Below are positions 1-11,509 of a stretch of 64,000 bases of DNA, one piece after another. The position numbers were made by a program, and so were the translations under genes. Source of the stretch: Klebsiella electrica (GTDB taxonomy: Bacteria > Pseudomonadota > Gammaproteobacteria > Enterobacterales > Enterobacteriaceae); NCBI RefSeq assembly GCF_006711645.1, contig NZ_CP041247.1, positions 5,146,001-5,210,000 of the forward strand, written 5' to 3'. How positions within the stretch are numbered: the stretch's first letter is position 1; each line of letters opens with the position of its first letter. The notes below the pieces were generated by a model. It did no database searches, was not told where the DNA came from, and worked only from the letters and a program-made list of their open reading frames with translations.

Positions 1-82
1 CAAAGGACACGTTAATCTGGCCCTGTACTTCTGCCAGGCTCTGATTCAGGGCTTCCCGCTGATTGGCGTGAAAAAAGCTCAT
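1..82 (-). CDS. metF: Methylenetetrahydrofolate reductase, N-terminal fragment
   Basis: Only the first 27 codons lie in the window; the gene runs off the left edge. The protein begins MSFFHANQREALNQSL and closely matches the start of enteric MetF. MetF is the cytosolic flavoprotein that reduces 5,10-methylene-THF to 5-methyl-THF, the methyl donor for methionine synthesis. The start codon is the complement of positions 80-82. Three Met boxes lie just upstream. In E. coli metF follows metBL directly; here a LysR gene and a broken gene lie between. Identification is firm although the gene is partial. Confidence 0.93.
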   Translation of the reverse strand, partial: MSFFHANQREALNQSLAEVQGQINVSF

Positions 83-131
83 ACCTTACCTCATCAATCG
101 CATTTTATTGTTTGTTGTGTTGCGAACTTCT

Positions 132-155
132 ATACGTTTAGACGTCCAGATGTAA
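132..155. promoter_or_regulatory. Met boxes (MetJ operator) of metF
   Basis: Three consecutive 8-base units resemble the Met box AGACGTCT: atacgttt, agacgtcc and agatgtaa. They lie about 50-75 bases upstream of the metF start. MetJ dimers bound to S-adenosylmethionine bind such tandem units cooperatively, so metF is probably repressed when methionine is plentiful. The middle unit is the best match. Confidence 0.8.
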
Positions 156-249
156 AAATGACGGAAAAGTGCCCGGGCGTCAATAGAAAAATCAGCGTAA
201 AGAGTGAGGAATATTCAGTGAAGATGAGATGATTTCATCTCACTCCACG

Positions 250-1149
250 CTAAGATAATGATTCCTCAATAAACGGCAGCAACCACGCGCGCAAAGCGTC
301 ATCTTCCGGCCGCGTCACTAATCCCAGCGACAAACGCAAGCGAGTCCCCTCCAGCGGATGAAATACCACCCCCTGGCGCTGTATTGCGGCAAATGACGCT
401 GGCAGCAAAATCATCCCTTCTCCGCGTGCGATGCGCGCCAGCAGAACGTCATGCTCAGCGGGCTCCTCCACATACGCCGGCACGTAGCCAATACGATCAA
501 AAATACGCCGGGTTGCGTCAAAAAAGGCCGGATTACGTTCGCGCCGGAACCAAAACAGCGGTCGGTGATTCAGGGTTTCTAAAGCCAGCCGGGGAATCGT
601 AGATTCCGGCCATGACGCGGGTAGCGCCGCAATCAACGATTCATGACAGGGCAAAGGAGAAAGCGTTAATCCATCGACATTCAGCGGCAGCGCAACCAGC
701 GCGGCGTTTAGCTTGCCTTTGCGCACCTGCTGAGCCAGGGCGGGCGAAGCGCGGCGAAGGAGGGAGAGCGCACTGACCTTGCGGCTCAACGCCGATTCCA
801 GAGATGCAAAGATACCCTGCTCAAAAGCGGTCGTCAGCCCCAGACGTAAAGGCTGCTGGCGATCGTCGGACAGCTGACCTAGCGCGCTCAGCGTCGTCTC
901 CTGCAGCGCCAGAAGCGGACGAATAAGCTCCAGCACCCGCTCACCCTCTGCGGTAAGAATCAGCCCTTTGGTATGACGGACAAAGAGCGTCACGCCCAGC
1001 AGCGTTTCCAGATGGCGGATATGGCGACTCAGCGGCGGCTGCGAGATGAACAACCGCTGCGCCGCCCGACTGATATTATTCTCTTCCGCCACCACGGCAA
1101 AATAGCGCAGCAGGCGGATATCAAGAGTCTGTAAACGTAAATTTGTCAT
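250..1149 (-). CDS. LysR-family transcriptional regulator
   Basis: The 299-residue product has the usual LysR length and layout. The N-terminal winged helix-turn-helix spans about residues 10-68 and includes RLLRYFAVVAEENNISRAAQ and SQPPLSRHIRHLE. It is followed by a periplasmic-binding-protein-like effector domain to the C terminus. The gene is divergent from the carboxymuconolactone-decarboxylase-like pseudogene at 1240, so it probably regulated that gene and possibly itself. A palindrome overlaps its start codon. No homologue sits at this place in E. coli. The effector is unknown, and with its neighbour broken the regulator may be an orphan. Confidence 0.88.
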   Translation of the reverse strand: MTNLRLQTLDIRLLRYFAVVAEENNISRAAQRLFISQPPLSRHIRHLETLLGVTLFVRHTKGLILTAEGERVLELIRPLLALQETTLSALGQLSDDRQQPLRLGLTTAFEQGIFASLESALSRKVSALSLLRRASPALAQQVRKGKLNAALVALPLNVDGLTLSPLPCHESLIAALPASWPESTIPRLALETLNHRPLFWFRRERNPAFFDATRRIFDRIGYVPAYVEEPAEHDVLLARIARGEGMILLPASFAAIQRQGVVFHPLEGTRLRLSLGLVTRPEDDALRAWLLPFIEESLS

Positions 1150-1162
1150 ACCTGAAAGGTAT
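1148..1162. promoter_or_regulatory. Candidate LysR-type operator
   Basis: The palindrome ATACC-N5-GGTAT contains the T-N11-A core typical of LysR regulators. It lies in the divergent control region and overlaps the regulator's own start codon, which would suit autoregulation. Binding is inferred only. Confidence 0.5.
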
Positions 1163-1239
1163 CACGAAAAGGGTATTACTCAAGTCCGGTTAACGCCTCT
1201 AACCTTCCTGCCAATACACCATCATTATGAGGAAAGATC

Positions 1240-1611
1240 ATGACATCAGAGCGTTATACCACCGGCCTCGACATGTTGCAGCGCGTTGACGGCAAAGGCG
1301 GCGATGCCGTCGTTAAAAGCCTGCAGGCCATCGCCCCGGACTTTGCCCGCTACCTGATTGAATTCCCGTTTGGCGATATTTACGCCCGACCGGGGCTCGA
1401 TTTACGCAGCCGTGAAATCGCCACCATTGCCGCCTTAACGGCGCTGGGCAACGCCGCGCCACAGCTAAAAGTGCATATTGCCGCCGGGTTGCACGTCGGC
1501 CTGTCGTAGGAGGAGATTATCGAAGTTATCATGCAGATGGCGGTGTATGCCGGATTCCCGGCGGCCTTAAATGGCCTGTTCGCCGCCAAAGAAGTTTTTG
1601 CGGCGCAGTGA
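1240..1611 (+). pseudogene. Carboxymuconolactone decarboxylase-like protein, amber-interrupted
   Basis: The frame reads from ATG 1240 through a TAG at 1507-1509 to a TGA at 1609-1611, 123 codons plus stop. Both sides of the TAG fit one small CMD/AhpD-like protein: LRSREIATIAALTALGN before it and [20 protein letters not shown] after it. The amber falls between two conserved helices, where a CAG to TAG change would suffice. This all-helical family includes gamma-carboxymuconolactone decarboxylases and peroxiredoxin-like AhpD; the role here is unknown. The normal continuation after the stop suggests a recent lesion. Amber suppression or a sequencing error would be alternatives. Confidence 0.82.
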
Positions 1612-1615
1612 GACT

Positions 1616-1643
1616 CCGAGACCAGACGCCGGTCTGGTCTCGG
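1616..1643. terminator. Hairpin between convergent genes
   Basis: A perfect 12-base-pair stem (CCGAGACCAGAC pairing with its complement) with a 4-base loop lies between the converging broken gene and metL. No run of T follows on either strand, so it is not a classical intrinsic terminator, but the position suits a bidirectional transcript end. Confidence 0.5.
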
Positions 1644-1655
1644 GCAGAGGCAGGG

Positions 1656-4088
1656 TTACAGCAGTTGCGCCAGACGGTTAATATCCGACTGAATGGCGCC
1701 AGCGGTCACATCGCGACCGGCACCCGGTCCACGGATGACCAGCGGGTTATCGCGGTACCAGCGGCTCTCGATGGCAAAAACGTTATCGCACGGCAGCAGG
1801 GCCGCCAGCGGATGCTCCTCGCGGACGGCTTCAACGCCAACCCGCGCTTTTCCGTTGGCATCAAAACGCGCCACATAGCGCAGAACCAGCCCCAGCTCGC
1901 GGGCGGCTTCCAGGCGCTGCAGCATCTGTTCGTTCAGCTCTTCGCCATTCTCAAAGAAGTGATCCACAGAGCCCTCTTCACAGTGCGCAGGCACCAGCGA
2001 TTCCACGCGCACCTGATCGGGCTCGATGTCATAACCGGCTTCGCGCGCAAGGATAACCAGCTTACGCATCACATCTTTTCCCGCCAGATCAACGCGCGGG
2101 TCCGGCTCCGTCAGCCCCTGTTGCCAGGCCTGATCGACCAGATCGGTAAACGGTACGGTGCCGTCAAACTGCAGGAACAGCCAGGAGAGGGTGCCGGAGA
2201 AAATACCGCTCAACGCCAGAATGGTATCGCCGCTGTCAATCAGGTCGCGCACGGTATGGTTCACCGGCAGACCCGCACCAACGGTGGCGTTGTACAGCCA
2301 GTGACGACCCGTTTTCTCGAACGCGTCGTGAATCTGACGGTATTTGTCGCTGCTGCTGGCGCCGGCCAGCTTATTCGCGCTGATGACGTGGAAACCATGG
2401 CTGGCAAAATCGAGGTACTGATCGGCCAGCTGCTCGCTGGCGGTCACGTCCAACACCACCAAATCATCATAGGGATGAGCGCGCATCCACAGGAATAGCG
2501 ACTCTTCATCCTGCTCAACGGCTTCATCGTTGAAGAAGGCCAACGCGCGGCTGGCATCCAGCCCCTCGTAGTTAAGCAGGCTGCGGCGGCTGTCCACCAC
2601 CCCGGCGAGGACAAACTCAAAGCCGGTGCGGGCTGAGAGCGTGCTCTGTTCGCGGGCAAACAGCTCCAGCCAGCGCGAACCGATATTGCCTTTACCAAAA
2701 AGGACCAGGCCAATACGCTTTTCTGCCCGAAACAGGGACTGATGCAGGCCCTGAATCAGGCTTTCCGTCGGCCCTGCGCGCAGCACCGCCACCAGGCTAA
2801 TTCCCTCTTCGGACTGCCAGGTAAATTCCACCGGCTGCCCTTTCAGCTGCTGCCAGAAACGGTGGCAGTGCAGCGGGTTACGGCTGACGCCCGCCCCGAC
2901 CATCGCCACCAGCGCCAGCTTCTGGCGCAGGCGCAGCTCGCCCGGCAGACCGGCTTCATCGAGCAGGCGCAGCGCGCTGTCGGCCACTTCCGAGGTGTAG
3001 CAGAACTGCAGCAGCTTACGGTCAGCATGCACACCCACCGCCAGCGGGCGCAGCTGGGCGCGTTTAAAGATAAGATCCAGTTCCTTGTGCGCCAGCTTGA
3101 AATCCTGCCCGGCGGGCACCTGGAACTCAATCAGGCAGACATCATCATGGCTGGTCACAATACGTGCGCCGGTACCGGACGCCAGCACGCGCTCAATGCG
3201 CGTGGAGCCTTGCTCAGGCGTATAGCTACAGCGGAGCTGCAGATCGATATCGCTACCGGAGACCGGCTGAAGGGTACGGGCGTGCAGAACCGGGGCCGCC
3301 AGACGCGCCAGCTCGCTGGCTTCATCCAGGCGCAGCAGCGGCAGCAGGCACGCATCCTTCACCTTACGCGGGTCCGCGCTGTAAACCCCGGCCACGTCGC
3401 TCCAGATAGTGACGCGAGACGCCCCGGCCAGGGCGCCAATCTGGGTAGCGGAATAGTCAGAACCATTACGCCCCAGCAGGACGGTTTCCCCGGCGTTGTT
3501 GCGCGAGATGAAGCCGGTCACCACCAGACGTTTGTTGGGATGTTGCGCCATCAGCTGTTGCAGCAGCGGATAAGACAGACCTTCATCCACCTGCGGCTGC
3601 GCAGCGCGCTCGGCGCGCAGGAAGCTGCGCGCGTCAAGCCATGCCGCTTCCAGTCCCAGCTGGTTAAGCACTGCGGCCATCAGACGTGCGGACCACACTT
3701 CGCCGTGGCCGACCACTTCAGCGTATACCGCATCGGTCACACCGCTATCCAGCAAGCCGGCGAGACGCTCAAGATCGTGAATAAACGACGCGATCAGCGT
3801 ATCCGCCGCTTCTGCCGACAGCAGGCTGGCGATTAGCTCCTGATGATAACGGCGCAGCGACTGCTGTACCTGATGCGCAGAAAGGCGATCGGTCTGGCTG
3901 AGCTTCAGCCAGCTAATCAGCTGGTTGGTGGTGCTGCCCGCGGCGGAGACAACCATCATGTCGCCGGCCTGCGAGTATTCCGTCATGATCCCCGCGACGC
4001 GCAGGTAACATTTCGCATCCGCTAAACTACTCCCACCAAATTTGTGCAGCTGACGACCCTTCGTCCCTGCCTGCGCATTCACACTCAT
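1656..4088 (-). CDS. metL: Bifunctional aspartate kinase II/homoserine dehydrogenase II
   Basis: The 810-residue length equals that of E. coli MetL. The N-terminal half is an aspartokinase (KFGGSSLADAKCYLRVAG near residue 17, LLGRNGSDYSATQ near 204) and the C-terminal half a homoserine dehydrogenase (LFGKGNIGSRWLELF near 459). The enzyme catalyses the first and third steps from aspartate to homoserine, feeding methionine synthesis. It starts 2 bases after the metB stop codon, so both are surely cotranscribed from the metB promoter under MetJ control. Unlike ThrA, this isozyme is repressed by methionine rather than inhibited by threonine (family knowledge). Confidence 0.97.
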   Translation of the reverse strand: MSVNAQAGTKGRQLHKFGGSSLADAKCYLRVAGIMTEYSQAGDMMVVSAAGSTTNQLISWLKLSQTDRLSAHQVQQSLRRYHQELIASLLSAEAADTLIASFIHDLERLAGLLDSGVTDAVYAEVVGHGEVWSARLMAAVLNQLGLEAAWLDARSFLRAERAAQPQVDEGLSYPLLQQLMAQHPNKRLVVTGFISRNNAGETVLLGRNGSDYSATQIGALAGASRVTIWSDVAGVYSADPRKVKDACLLPLLRLDEASELARLAAPVLHARTLQPVSGSDIDLQLRCSYTPEQGSTRIERVLASGTGARIVTSHDDVCLIEFQVPAGQDFKLAHKELDLIFKRAQLRPLAVGVHADRKLLQFCYTSEVADSALRLLDEAGLPGELRLRQKLALVAMVGAGVSRNPLHCHRFWQQLKGQPVEFTWQSEEGISLVAVLRAGPTESLIQGLHQSLFRAEKRIGLVLFGKGNIGSRWLELFAREQSTLSARTGFEFVLAGVVDSRRSLLNYEGLDASRALAFFNDEAVEQDEESLFLWMRAHPYDDLVVLDVTASEQLADQYLDFASHGFHVISANKLAGASSSDKYRQIHDAFEKTGRHWLYNATVGAGLPVNHTVRDLIDSGDTILALSGIFSGTLSWLFLQFDGTVPFTDLVDQAWQQGLTEPDPRVDLAGKDVMRKLVILAREAGYDIEPDQVRVESLVPAHCEEGSVDHFFENGEELNEQMLQRLEAARELGLVLRYVARFDANGKARVGVEAVREEHPLAALLPCDNVFAIESRWYRDNPLVIRGPGAGRDVTAGAIQSDINRLAQLL

Positions 4089-4090
4089 GT

Positions 4091-5251
4091 TTATTCCTCG
4101 TTTGCCGCCCGGAAGCCATTTTCCAGGTCGGCAATTAAATCTTCACCATCTTCAATACCGGTCGAAATACGCAGAAGCGTTTCTGAAATCCCCGCCGCCG
4201 CGCGCGCCTCAGGCGCCATACCTGCATGGGTCATCGTCGCAGCGTGCGAAATCAGACTTTCTACGCCCCCCAGCGATTCGGCCAGCGTAAACAGCGATAA
4301 TCCGCTCAGAAAACGACGCAACGTCTGCTCATCGCCCTTCAGCTCAAAGCTTAACATCGCGCCAAAACCTTTTTGCTGACGGGCAGCAATCTCATGCCCC
4401 TGATTTTCCGGCAGAGACGGATGATACAGTTTTTTCACCAGCGGCTGGGTTTTCAGATAGTCGACAATCGCCAGCGCATTGCGCTGTGCGACTTCCATAC
4501 GCGGAGAGAGCGTACGTAAACCACGCAGCAGCAGGTAGCTATCAAATGCGCTGCCGGTCACGCCGATATTATTCGCCCACCATGCCAGTTCGGTGACAAG
4601 AGCCGGATCTTTCGCAATCACCACACCGGCCACCACGTCAGAATGTCCGTTCAGGTATTTTGTGCACGAATGCAGCACCAGATCGGCTCCCAACGCCAGC
4701 GGATTTTGCAACGCCGGGCTCAGGAAGGTGTTATCCACCACGCTCACCGCACCCGCTTCACGAGCCAGCGTGCAGATTTTCGCAATATCCACCACGCGCA
4801 GCAATGGATTACTTGGACTTTCGACTAACACCAGCTTCGGTTTTTCTGCCAGGGCCGCGCTCAGCGCCTGCTCATCGTTCTGATCGACAAACAGTACCCG
4901 GTAGCAGCCGCGCTTCGCGAGGCTATCAAACAGGCGATAGCTGCCGCCGTAGCAGTCGTGAGGCGCCACCAGCAGATCGCCAGGCTTCAGGAATACGGTC
5001 GTCACCAGCAGAATCGCCGACATGCCGGTATTGGTCAGAACGGCGCCCGCTCCCCCTTCCAGCTCCGCCAGCGCGCGCTGCACCACATCGCGGGTAGGGT
5101 TACCGCGGCGGGAGTAGTCGTGGGCACGAGGTTCATTAAAGTCGATGAAGTTGTAGGTACTGGAAAGGTGAATCGGCGGGACAACGCAACCGTATTGTTC
5201 GTCGTCATTTAAACCGCTACGCACTGCGATGGTGGCCTGTTTACGCGTCAT
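4091..5251 (-). CDS. metB: Cystathionine gamma-synthase
   Basis: The 386-residue protein belongs to the Cys/Met-metabolism PLP-dependent transsulfuration family. It joins O-succinylhomoserine and cysteine to give cystathionine. The PLP-lysine motif is LVLHSCTKYLNGHSDV near residue 192, and VDNTFLSPALQNPL lies shortly before it. Length and sequence match enteric MetB. It is the first gene of metBL, divergent from metJ, and the shared control region holds a four-unit Met box array. Confidence 0.97.
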   Translation of the reverse strand: MTRKQATIAVRSGLNDDEQYGCVVPPIHLSSTYNFIDFNEPRAHDYSRRGNPTRDVVQRALAELEGGAGAVLTNTGMSAILLVTTVFLKPGDLLVAPHDCYGGSYRLFDSLAKRGCYRVLFVDQNDEQALSAALAEKPKLVLVESPSNPLLRVVDIAKICTLAREAGAVSVVDNTFLSPALQNPLALGADLVLHSCTKYLNGHSDVVAGVVIAKDPALVTELAWWANNIGVTGSAFDSYLLLRGLRTLSPRMEVAQRNALAIVDYLKTQPLVKKLYHPSLPENQGHEIAARQQKGFGAMLSFELKGDEQTLRRFLSGLSLFTLAESLGGVESLISHAATMTHAGMAPEARAAAGISETLLRISTGIEDGEDLIADLENGFRAANEE

Positions 5252-5313
5252 GTTGGGCAGTTCCTGGGCTGAGTCGGTGAAAAGTCAGGCACCAGAGTAA
5301 TCATTGTCACAAT

Positions 5314-5345
5314 AGACGTCAATACATCTGGACATCTAAACTTCT
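5314..5345. promoter_or_regulatory. Met box array between metB and metJ
   Basis: Four head-to-tail 8-base units (agacgtca, atacatct, ggacatct, aaacttct) resemble the Met box. They lie in the divergent metB/metJ control region, nearer metB. Such an array is the classical MetJ operator and would let MetJ repress both metBL and its own gene. The first three units match best. Confidence 0.88.
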
Positions 5346-5518
5346 TTGCGTATAGATTGAGCAAATAGAGAATAGCCGTTAAAATTATATGCATTAGCGC
5401 ATCTCTGCTGGGGCTTATCGGATGTCAGAACGCCCCCGCTACGGTAAACTACGCGCAATTATGGCCTGGACCCAGGGTTCTGGCCCTTAACTTATGACTA
5501 GAGGATTAAAGGTATCTC

Positions 5519-5836
5519 ATGGCTGAATGGAGCGGCGAATATATCAGCCCATACGCTGAGCACGGTAAGAAGAGTGAGCAAGTAAAAAAAATTACGGTAT
5601 CCATTCCTCTGAAGGTGTTGAAGATCCTCACCGATGAACGCACGCGTCGTCAGGTCAACAACCTGCGCCACGCCACCAATAGCGAACTGCTGTGTGAAGC
5701 GTTCCTGCATGCATTTACCGGTCAACCGTTACCCAACGATGAAGACCTGCGTAAAGAGCGCAGCGATGAGATCCCGGAAGCGGCGAAACAGATTATGCGC
5801 GAGATGGGTATCGACCCGGATACGTGGGAATACTGA
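5519..5836 (+). CDS. metJ: Methionine repressor MetJ
   Basis: The 105-residue protein is a ribbon-helix-helix repressor of the expected length. The DNA-contacting beta strand is in [20 protein letters not shown] near residues 22-42. MetJ with S-adenosylmethionine as corepressor binds Met boxes and represses the methionine regulon, including metB, metL and metF in this window. The ATG at 5519 gives the canonical N terminus [21 protein letters not shown] strong terminator follows closely. Confidence 0.98.
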   Translation: MAEWSGEYISPYAEHGKKSEQVKKITVSIPLKVLKILTDERTRRQVNNLRHATNSELLCEAFLHAFTGQPLPNDEDLRKERSDEIPEAAKQIMREMGIDPDTWEY

Positions 5837-5842
5837 GACAAT

Positions 5843-5875
5843 AAAAAAGGCGGAAGCGATGTTCCGCCTTTTTTT
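5843..5875 (+). terminator. metJ intrinsic terminator
   Basis: An A-rich tract, a GGCGGAA/TTCCGCC stem and a run of seven T follow the metJ stop codon within about 10 bases. The symmetrical A and T tracts allow activity in both directions. Confidence 0.88.
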
Positions 5876-5922
5876 CGTCTCTGCCCACCCTGAATCTGCA
5901 TACCGGGCATAACGACAAAAAC

Positions 5923-5951
5923 AAAAAAAGCCGCCCGTGGGCGGCTTTTTC
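5923..5951 (-). terminator. rpmE intrinsic terminator
   Basis: The GCCGCCC/GGGCGGC stem is flanked by A and T tracts just downstream of the rpmE stop. It may also back up metJ termination from the other side. Confidence 0.85.
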
Positions 5952-5961
5952 TTCCGGCAAC

Positions 5962-8614
<2,653 letters not shown>

Positions 8615-8765
8615 GCCTTCTCTTGCGAAACGGATCGAAAAAATTTAACAACCATCACGTTTTTCATGAAAATTCTGTAACTCTCTACATCGACTATCTG
8701 CTAAAAATGTTGCTGATGTCAGTACACAAAGGAAGTGCCTGCGCCAGTGAGCGAGGAGAAAACAG

Positions 8766-9794
8766 GTGAAGCCCAAAAAACAGGTGGTTGCCGCCACAAT
8801 GAAAGATGTCGCCCTGAAGGCTAACGTTTCAACGGCAACCGTGTCCCGAGCGTTAATGAATCCCGATAAGGTTTCTCAGACTACCCGTAACCGGGTGGAG
8901 CAGGCGGCGCTTGAAGTCGGCTATTTGCCGCAGTCGCTCGGACGCAATATGAAACGTAACGAGTCGCGTACAATTCTGGTCATCGTACCGGATATTTGCG
9001 ATCCCTTTTTCAGCGAGATTATCCGCGGCATTGAGATTACCGCTGCGGAACAGGGATATCTGGTGCTGATCGGCGACTGCGCCCACCAGAACCGGCAGGA
9101 AAAGACCTTTATCGACCTGATCATTACCAAGCAGATCGACGGTATGTTGTTGCTGGGCTCCCGCCTGCCGTTTGACGCGGGGGTGGAAGAACAGCGTAAT
9201 CTGCCGCCGATGGTGATGGCGAATGAATTTGCGCCGGAGCTGGAGCTGCCCACGGTGCACATCGATAACCTCACTGCCGCCTTTAATGCCGTGAATTATC
9301 TGCACGAGCTGGGCCACCAGCGTATTGGCTGTATCGCTGGTCCGGAAGAGATGCCGCTCTGCCACTATCGCCTCCAGGGCTACGTGCAGGCGCTGCGCCG
9401 TAGCGGGATCACCATCGATCCGCACTATATCGCTCGCGGTAACTTTACCTATGAAGCGGGGGCCAACGCGCTGGAGCAGCTTCTGGCGCTGCCGGTGCCG
9501 CCGACCGCGGTCTTCTGCCATAGCGATATCATGGCGCTGGGTGCGCTGTCGCTGGCAAAACGCCGGGGCCTGAAGATACCTGACGACCTGTCGATTGTCG
9601 GTTTCGATAATATCTCTTTGTCCGAATTTTGCGATCCGCCATTGACGACCGTTGCGCAACCGCGCTTTGATATTGGCCGCGAAGCAATGCTCCTGCTCTT
9701 GGATCAGCTACATGGTCATAATGTGAACAGCGGTTCACGATTGCTGGACTGCGAACTGATCGTTCGCGGCAGTACACGCAAAATCAGAGCATAA
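8766..9794 (+). CDS. cytR: LacI-family nucleoside-utilisation repressor CytR
   Basis: The 342-residue LacI/GalR protein has an N-terminal helix-turn-helix (TMKDVALKANVSTATVSRAL, residues 11-30) and a periplasmic-binding-protein-like effector domain. Length and position between priA and ftsN match CytR. CytR represses nucleoside transport and catabolism genes together with CRP and is relieved by cytidine. The start at 8766 has a good upstream GGAG ribosome site. Confidence 0.95.
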   Translation: MKPKKQVVAATMKDVALKANVSTATVSRALMNPDKVSQTTRNRVEQAALEVGYLPQSLGRNMKRNESRTILVIVPDICDPFFSEIIRGIEITAAEQGYLVLIGDCAHQNRQEKTFIDLIITKQIDGMLLLGSRLPFDAGVEEQRNLPPMVMANEFAPELELPTVHIDNLTAAFNAVNYLHELGHQRIGCIAGPEEMPLCHYRLQGYVQALRRSGITIDPHYIARGNFTYEAGANALEQLLALPVPPTAVFCHSDIMALGALSLAKRRGLKIPDDLSIVGFDNISLSEFCDPPLTTVAQPRFDIGREAMLLLLDQLHGHNVNSGSRLLDCELIVRGSTRKIRA

Positions 9795-9885
9795 CCATCA
9801 GGCTTTCGGGCCTGCTCTTCTGGTCAAAGGCCCGCCGCTTAAGTAACATGGCGGACTGACGAACGAATAAAACAGCGAAACGATA

Positions 9886-10878
9886 GTGGCACAACGAGAT
9901 TATGTACGCCGCAGCCAACCGGCTTCTTCGCGGCGCAAAAAGGGTAATACCCGAAGCTCAAGGAATAAACAGAGCAGCCTTCCGGCGGTTTCACCCACTA
10001 TGGTTGCGATCGCGGCGGCAGTGCTGGTGGCCTTTATCGGTGGGCTGTACTTCATCACGCACCATAAAAAAGAAGAAGCGGAAGCGCTGCAAAACCGTCA
10101 GGCGGCAGGCAATGGCCTCCCGCCGAAACCGGAAGAACGCTGGCGCTACATTAAAGAGCTGGAAAGTCGCCAGCCAGGTGTACGCGCGCCGACTGAACCG
10201 ACGGCTGGCGGGGAAGTGATGAAACCCGAGCAGTTAACCAATGAACAGCGCCAGCTGCTGGCACAAATGCAGGCGGATATGCGCCAGCAGCCGACCCAGT
10301 TGACCGAGGTGCCGTGGAACGAACAAACCCCGGCTCAGCGCCAGCAAACGCTGCAGCGTCAGCGTCTGGCGCAACAGCAGGTACAACAGCAGCAGGCTCA
10401 ACAACAGTGGGCGCAAACCCAGCAGCAGGCGCCGGTGCAACAACAGCCGCGCGCGCAGCAGCGCGTTGCTGAACAGCCGTCCCCGCAGCCAAAGCCGGTA
10501 CAGCAGCCGAAACAAACCGCCTCGACGCAGCAACCGTACCAGGATCTGCTGCAGACGCCTGCGCACACCGCCGCGCAGCCTAAAGCCCAGGCGGCTGCGC
10601 CGGTCACTCGCGTTGAAGAGGCGCCGAAAGCGGCGGCGGAAAAGAAAGACGATCGTAGCTGGATGATTCAGTGCGGCTCCTTTAAAGGCGCAGAACAGGC
10701 GGAAACCGTGCGGGCCCAGCTGGCGTTTGAAGGGTTCTCCTCACGCATTACCACCAACAATGGCTGGAATCGCGTGGTGATTGGGCCGCTGAAAGGCAAA
10801 GAGAGCGCCAACGATATGATCACTCGCCTGAAGATGGCCGGACACGCAAACTGCATTCGTCTCGCCGCCAGGGGTTGA
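9886..10878 (+). CDS. ftsN: Cell division protein FtsN
   Basis: The GTG at 9886 begins a 330-residue bitopic membrane protein. A basic cytoplasmic tail (about residues 1-37) precedes one transmembrane segment (about 38-57). A long glutamine-rich periplasmic linker (about 120-235) leads to a C-terminal SPOR peptidoglycan-binding domain (about 255-330, starting near SWMIQCGSFKGAEQAETV). FtsN triggers septal peptidoglycan synthesis through FtsA and FtsQLB. The Q-rich linker is simple-sequence DNA and likely varies in length. The stop codon overlaps the -35 of the hslV heat-shock promoter. Confidence 0.95.
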   Translation: MAQRDYVRRSQPASSRRKKGNTRSSRNKQSSLPAVSPTMVAIAAAVLVAFIGGLYFITHHKKEEAEALQNRQAAGNGLPPKPEERWRYIKELESRQPGVRAPTEPTAGGEVMKPEQLTNEQRQLLAQMQADMRQQPTQLTEVPWNEQTPAQRQQTLQRQRLAQQQVQQQQAQQQWAQTQQQAPVQQQPRAQQRVAEQPSPQPKPVQQPKQTASTQQPYQDLLQTPAHTAAQPKAQAAAPVTRVEEAPKAAAEKKDDRSWMIQCGSFKGAEQAETVRAQLAFEGFSSRITTNNGWNRVVIGPLKGKESANDMITRLKMAGHANCIRLAARG

Positions 10879-10902
10879 AACCCTAAAAATCCCCCCCATC
10901 TA
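10874..10902 (+). promoter_or_regulatory. Sigma-32 heat-shock promoter of hslVU
   Basis: GTTGAAA and CCCCATCTA separated by 13 bases match the sigma-32 consensus CTTGAAA/CCCCATnT. The -35 overlaps the ftsN stop codon. A GC-rich hairpin (about 10915-10935) follows in the leader; leader hairpins of this kind are known for hslVU. Confidence 0.85.
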
Positions 10903-10969
10903 TAATTGCATTCTGCCCCGCGTGAAGCGCGGGGCCCCTATTTCGTTTTTGTAACCAAGGGGTCTGCTC

Positions 10970-11500
10970 GTGACAACAATAGTTAGTGTTCGCCGTAACG
11001 GCCATGTGGTTATTGCCGGTGATGGCCAGGCCACGCTTGGCAATACCGTCATGAAAGGTAACGTGAAAAAAGTGCGTCGTCTCTACAACGACAAAGTGAT
11101 CGCGGGCTTCGCCGGCGGCACCGCCGACGCCTTCACGCTGTTTGAACTGTTTGAACGTAAACTGGAAATGCATCAGGGCCACCTGGTCAAAGCTGCCGTG
11201 GAACTGGCGAAGGACTGGCGTACCGATCGTATGCTGCGCAAACTGGAAGCTCTGCTGGCCGTGGCGGACGAAAACGCTTCGCTGATCATCACCGGCAACG
11301 GTGACGTGGTGCAGCCAGAAAACGACCTGATTGCTATTGGCTCCGGTGGTCCCTACGCTCAGGCTGCTGCCCGCGCTCTGCTGGAAAATACCGAGATGAG
11401 CGCACGCGATATCGCAGAGAAGGCGTTGAATATTGCAGGTGATATCTGCATTTATACCAACCATTTCCACACCATCGAAGAATTATCCTCTAAAGCGTAA
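10970..11500 (+). CDS. hslV: ATP-dependent protease peptidase subunit HslV (ClpQ)
   Basis: The GTG start at 10970 gives a 176-residue proteasome-beta-like protein. After removal of Met the N-terminal catalytic threonines ([18 protein letters not shown]) are exposed. HslV dodecamers form the proteolytic chamber that pairs with HslU. The gene lies 9 bases from hslU and is driven by the sigma-32 promoter upstream. Confidence 0.97.
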   Translation: MTTIVSVRRNGHVVIAGDGQATLGNTVMKGNVKKVRRLYNDKVIAGFAGGTADAFTLFELFERKLEMHQGHLVKAAVELAKDWRTDRMLRKLEALLAVADENASLIITGNGDVVQPENDLIAIGSGGPYAQAAARALLENTEMSARDIAEKALNIAGDICIYTNHFHTIEELSSKA

Positions 11501-11509
11501 GGATCTCCC

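Noticed and set aside
2742..3836. Long plus-strand frame opposite metL (364 codons)
   Set aside because: It is an antisense shadow of a GC-rich gene; the product has no recognisable motifs and metL is intact.
10300..10590. Glutamine-rich repeats in ftsN taken as a frameshift or a separate antisense gene
   Set aside because: The linker of FtsN is normally Q-rich and low-complexity; the SPOR domain follows in frame.
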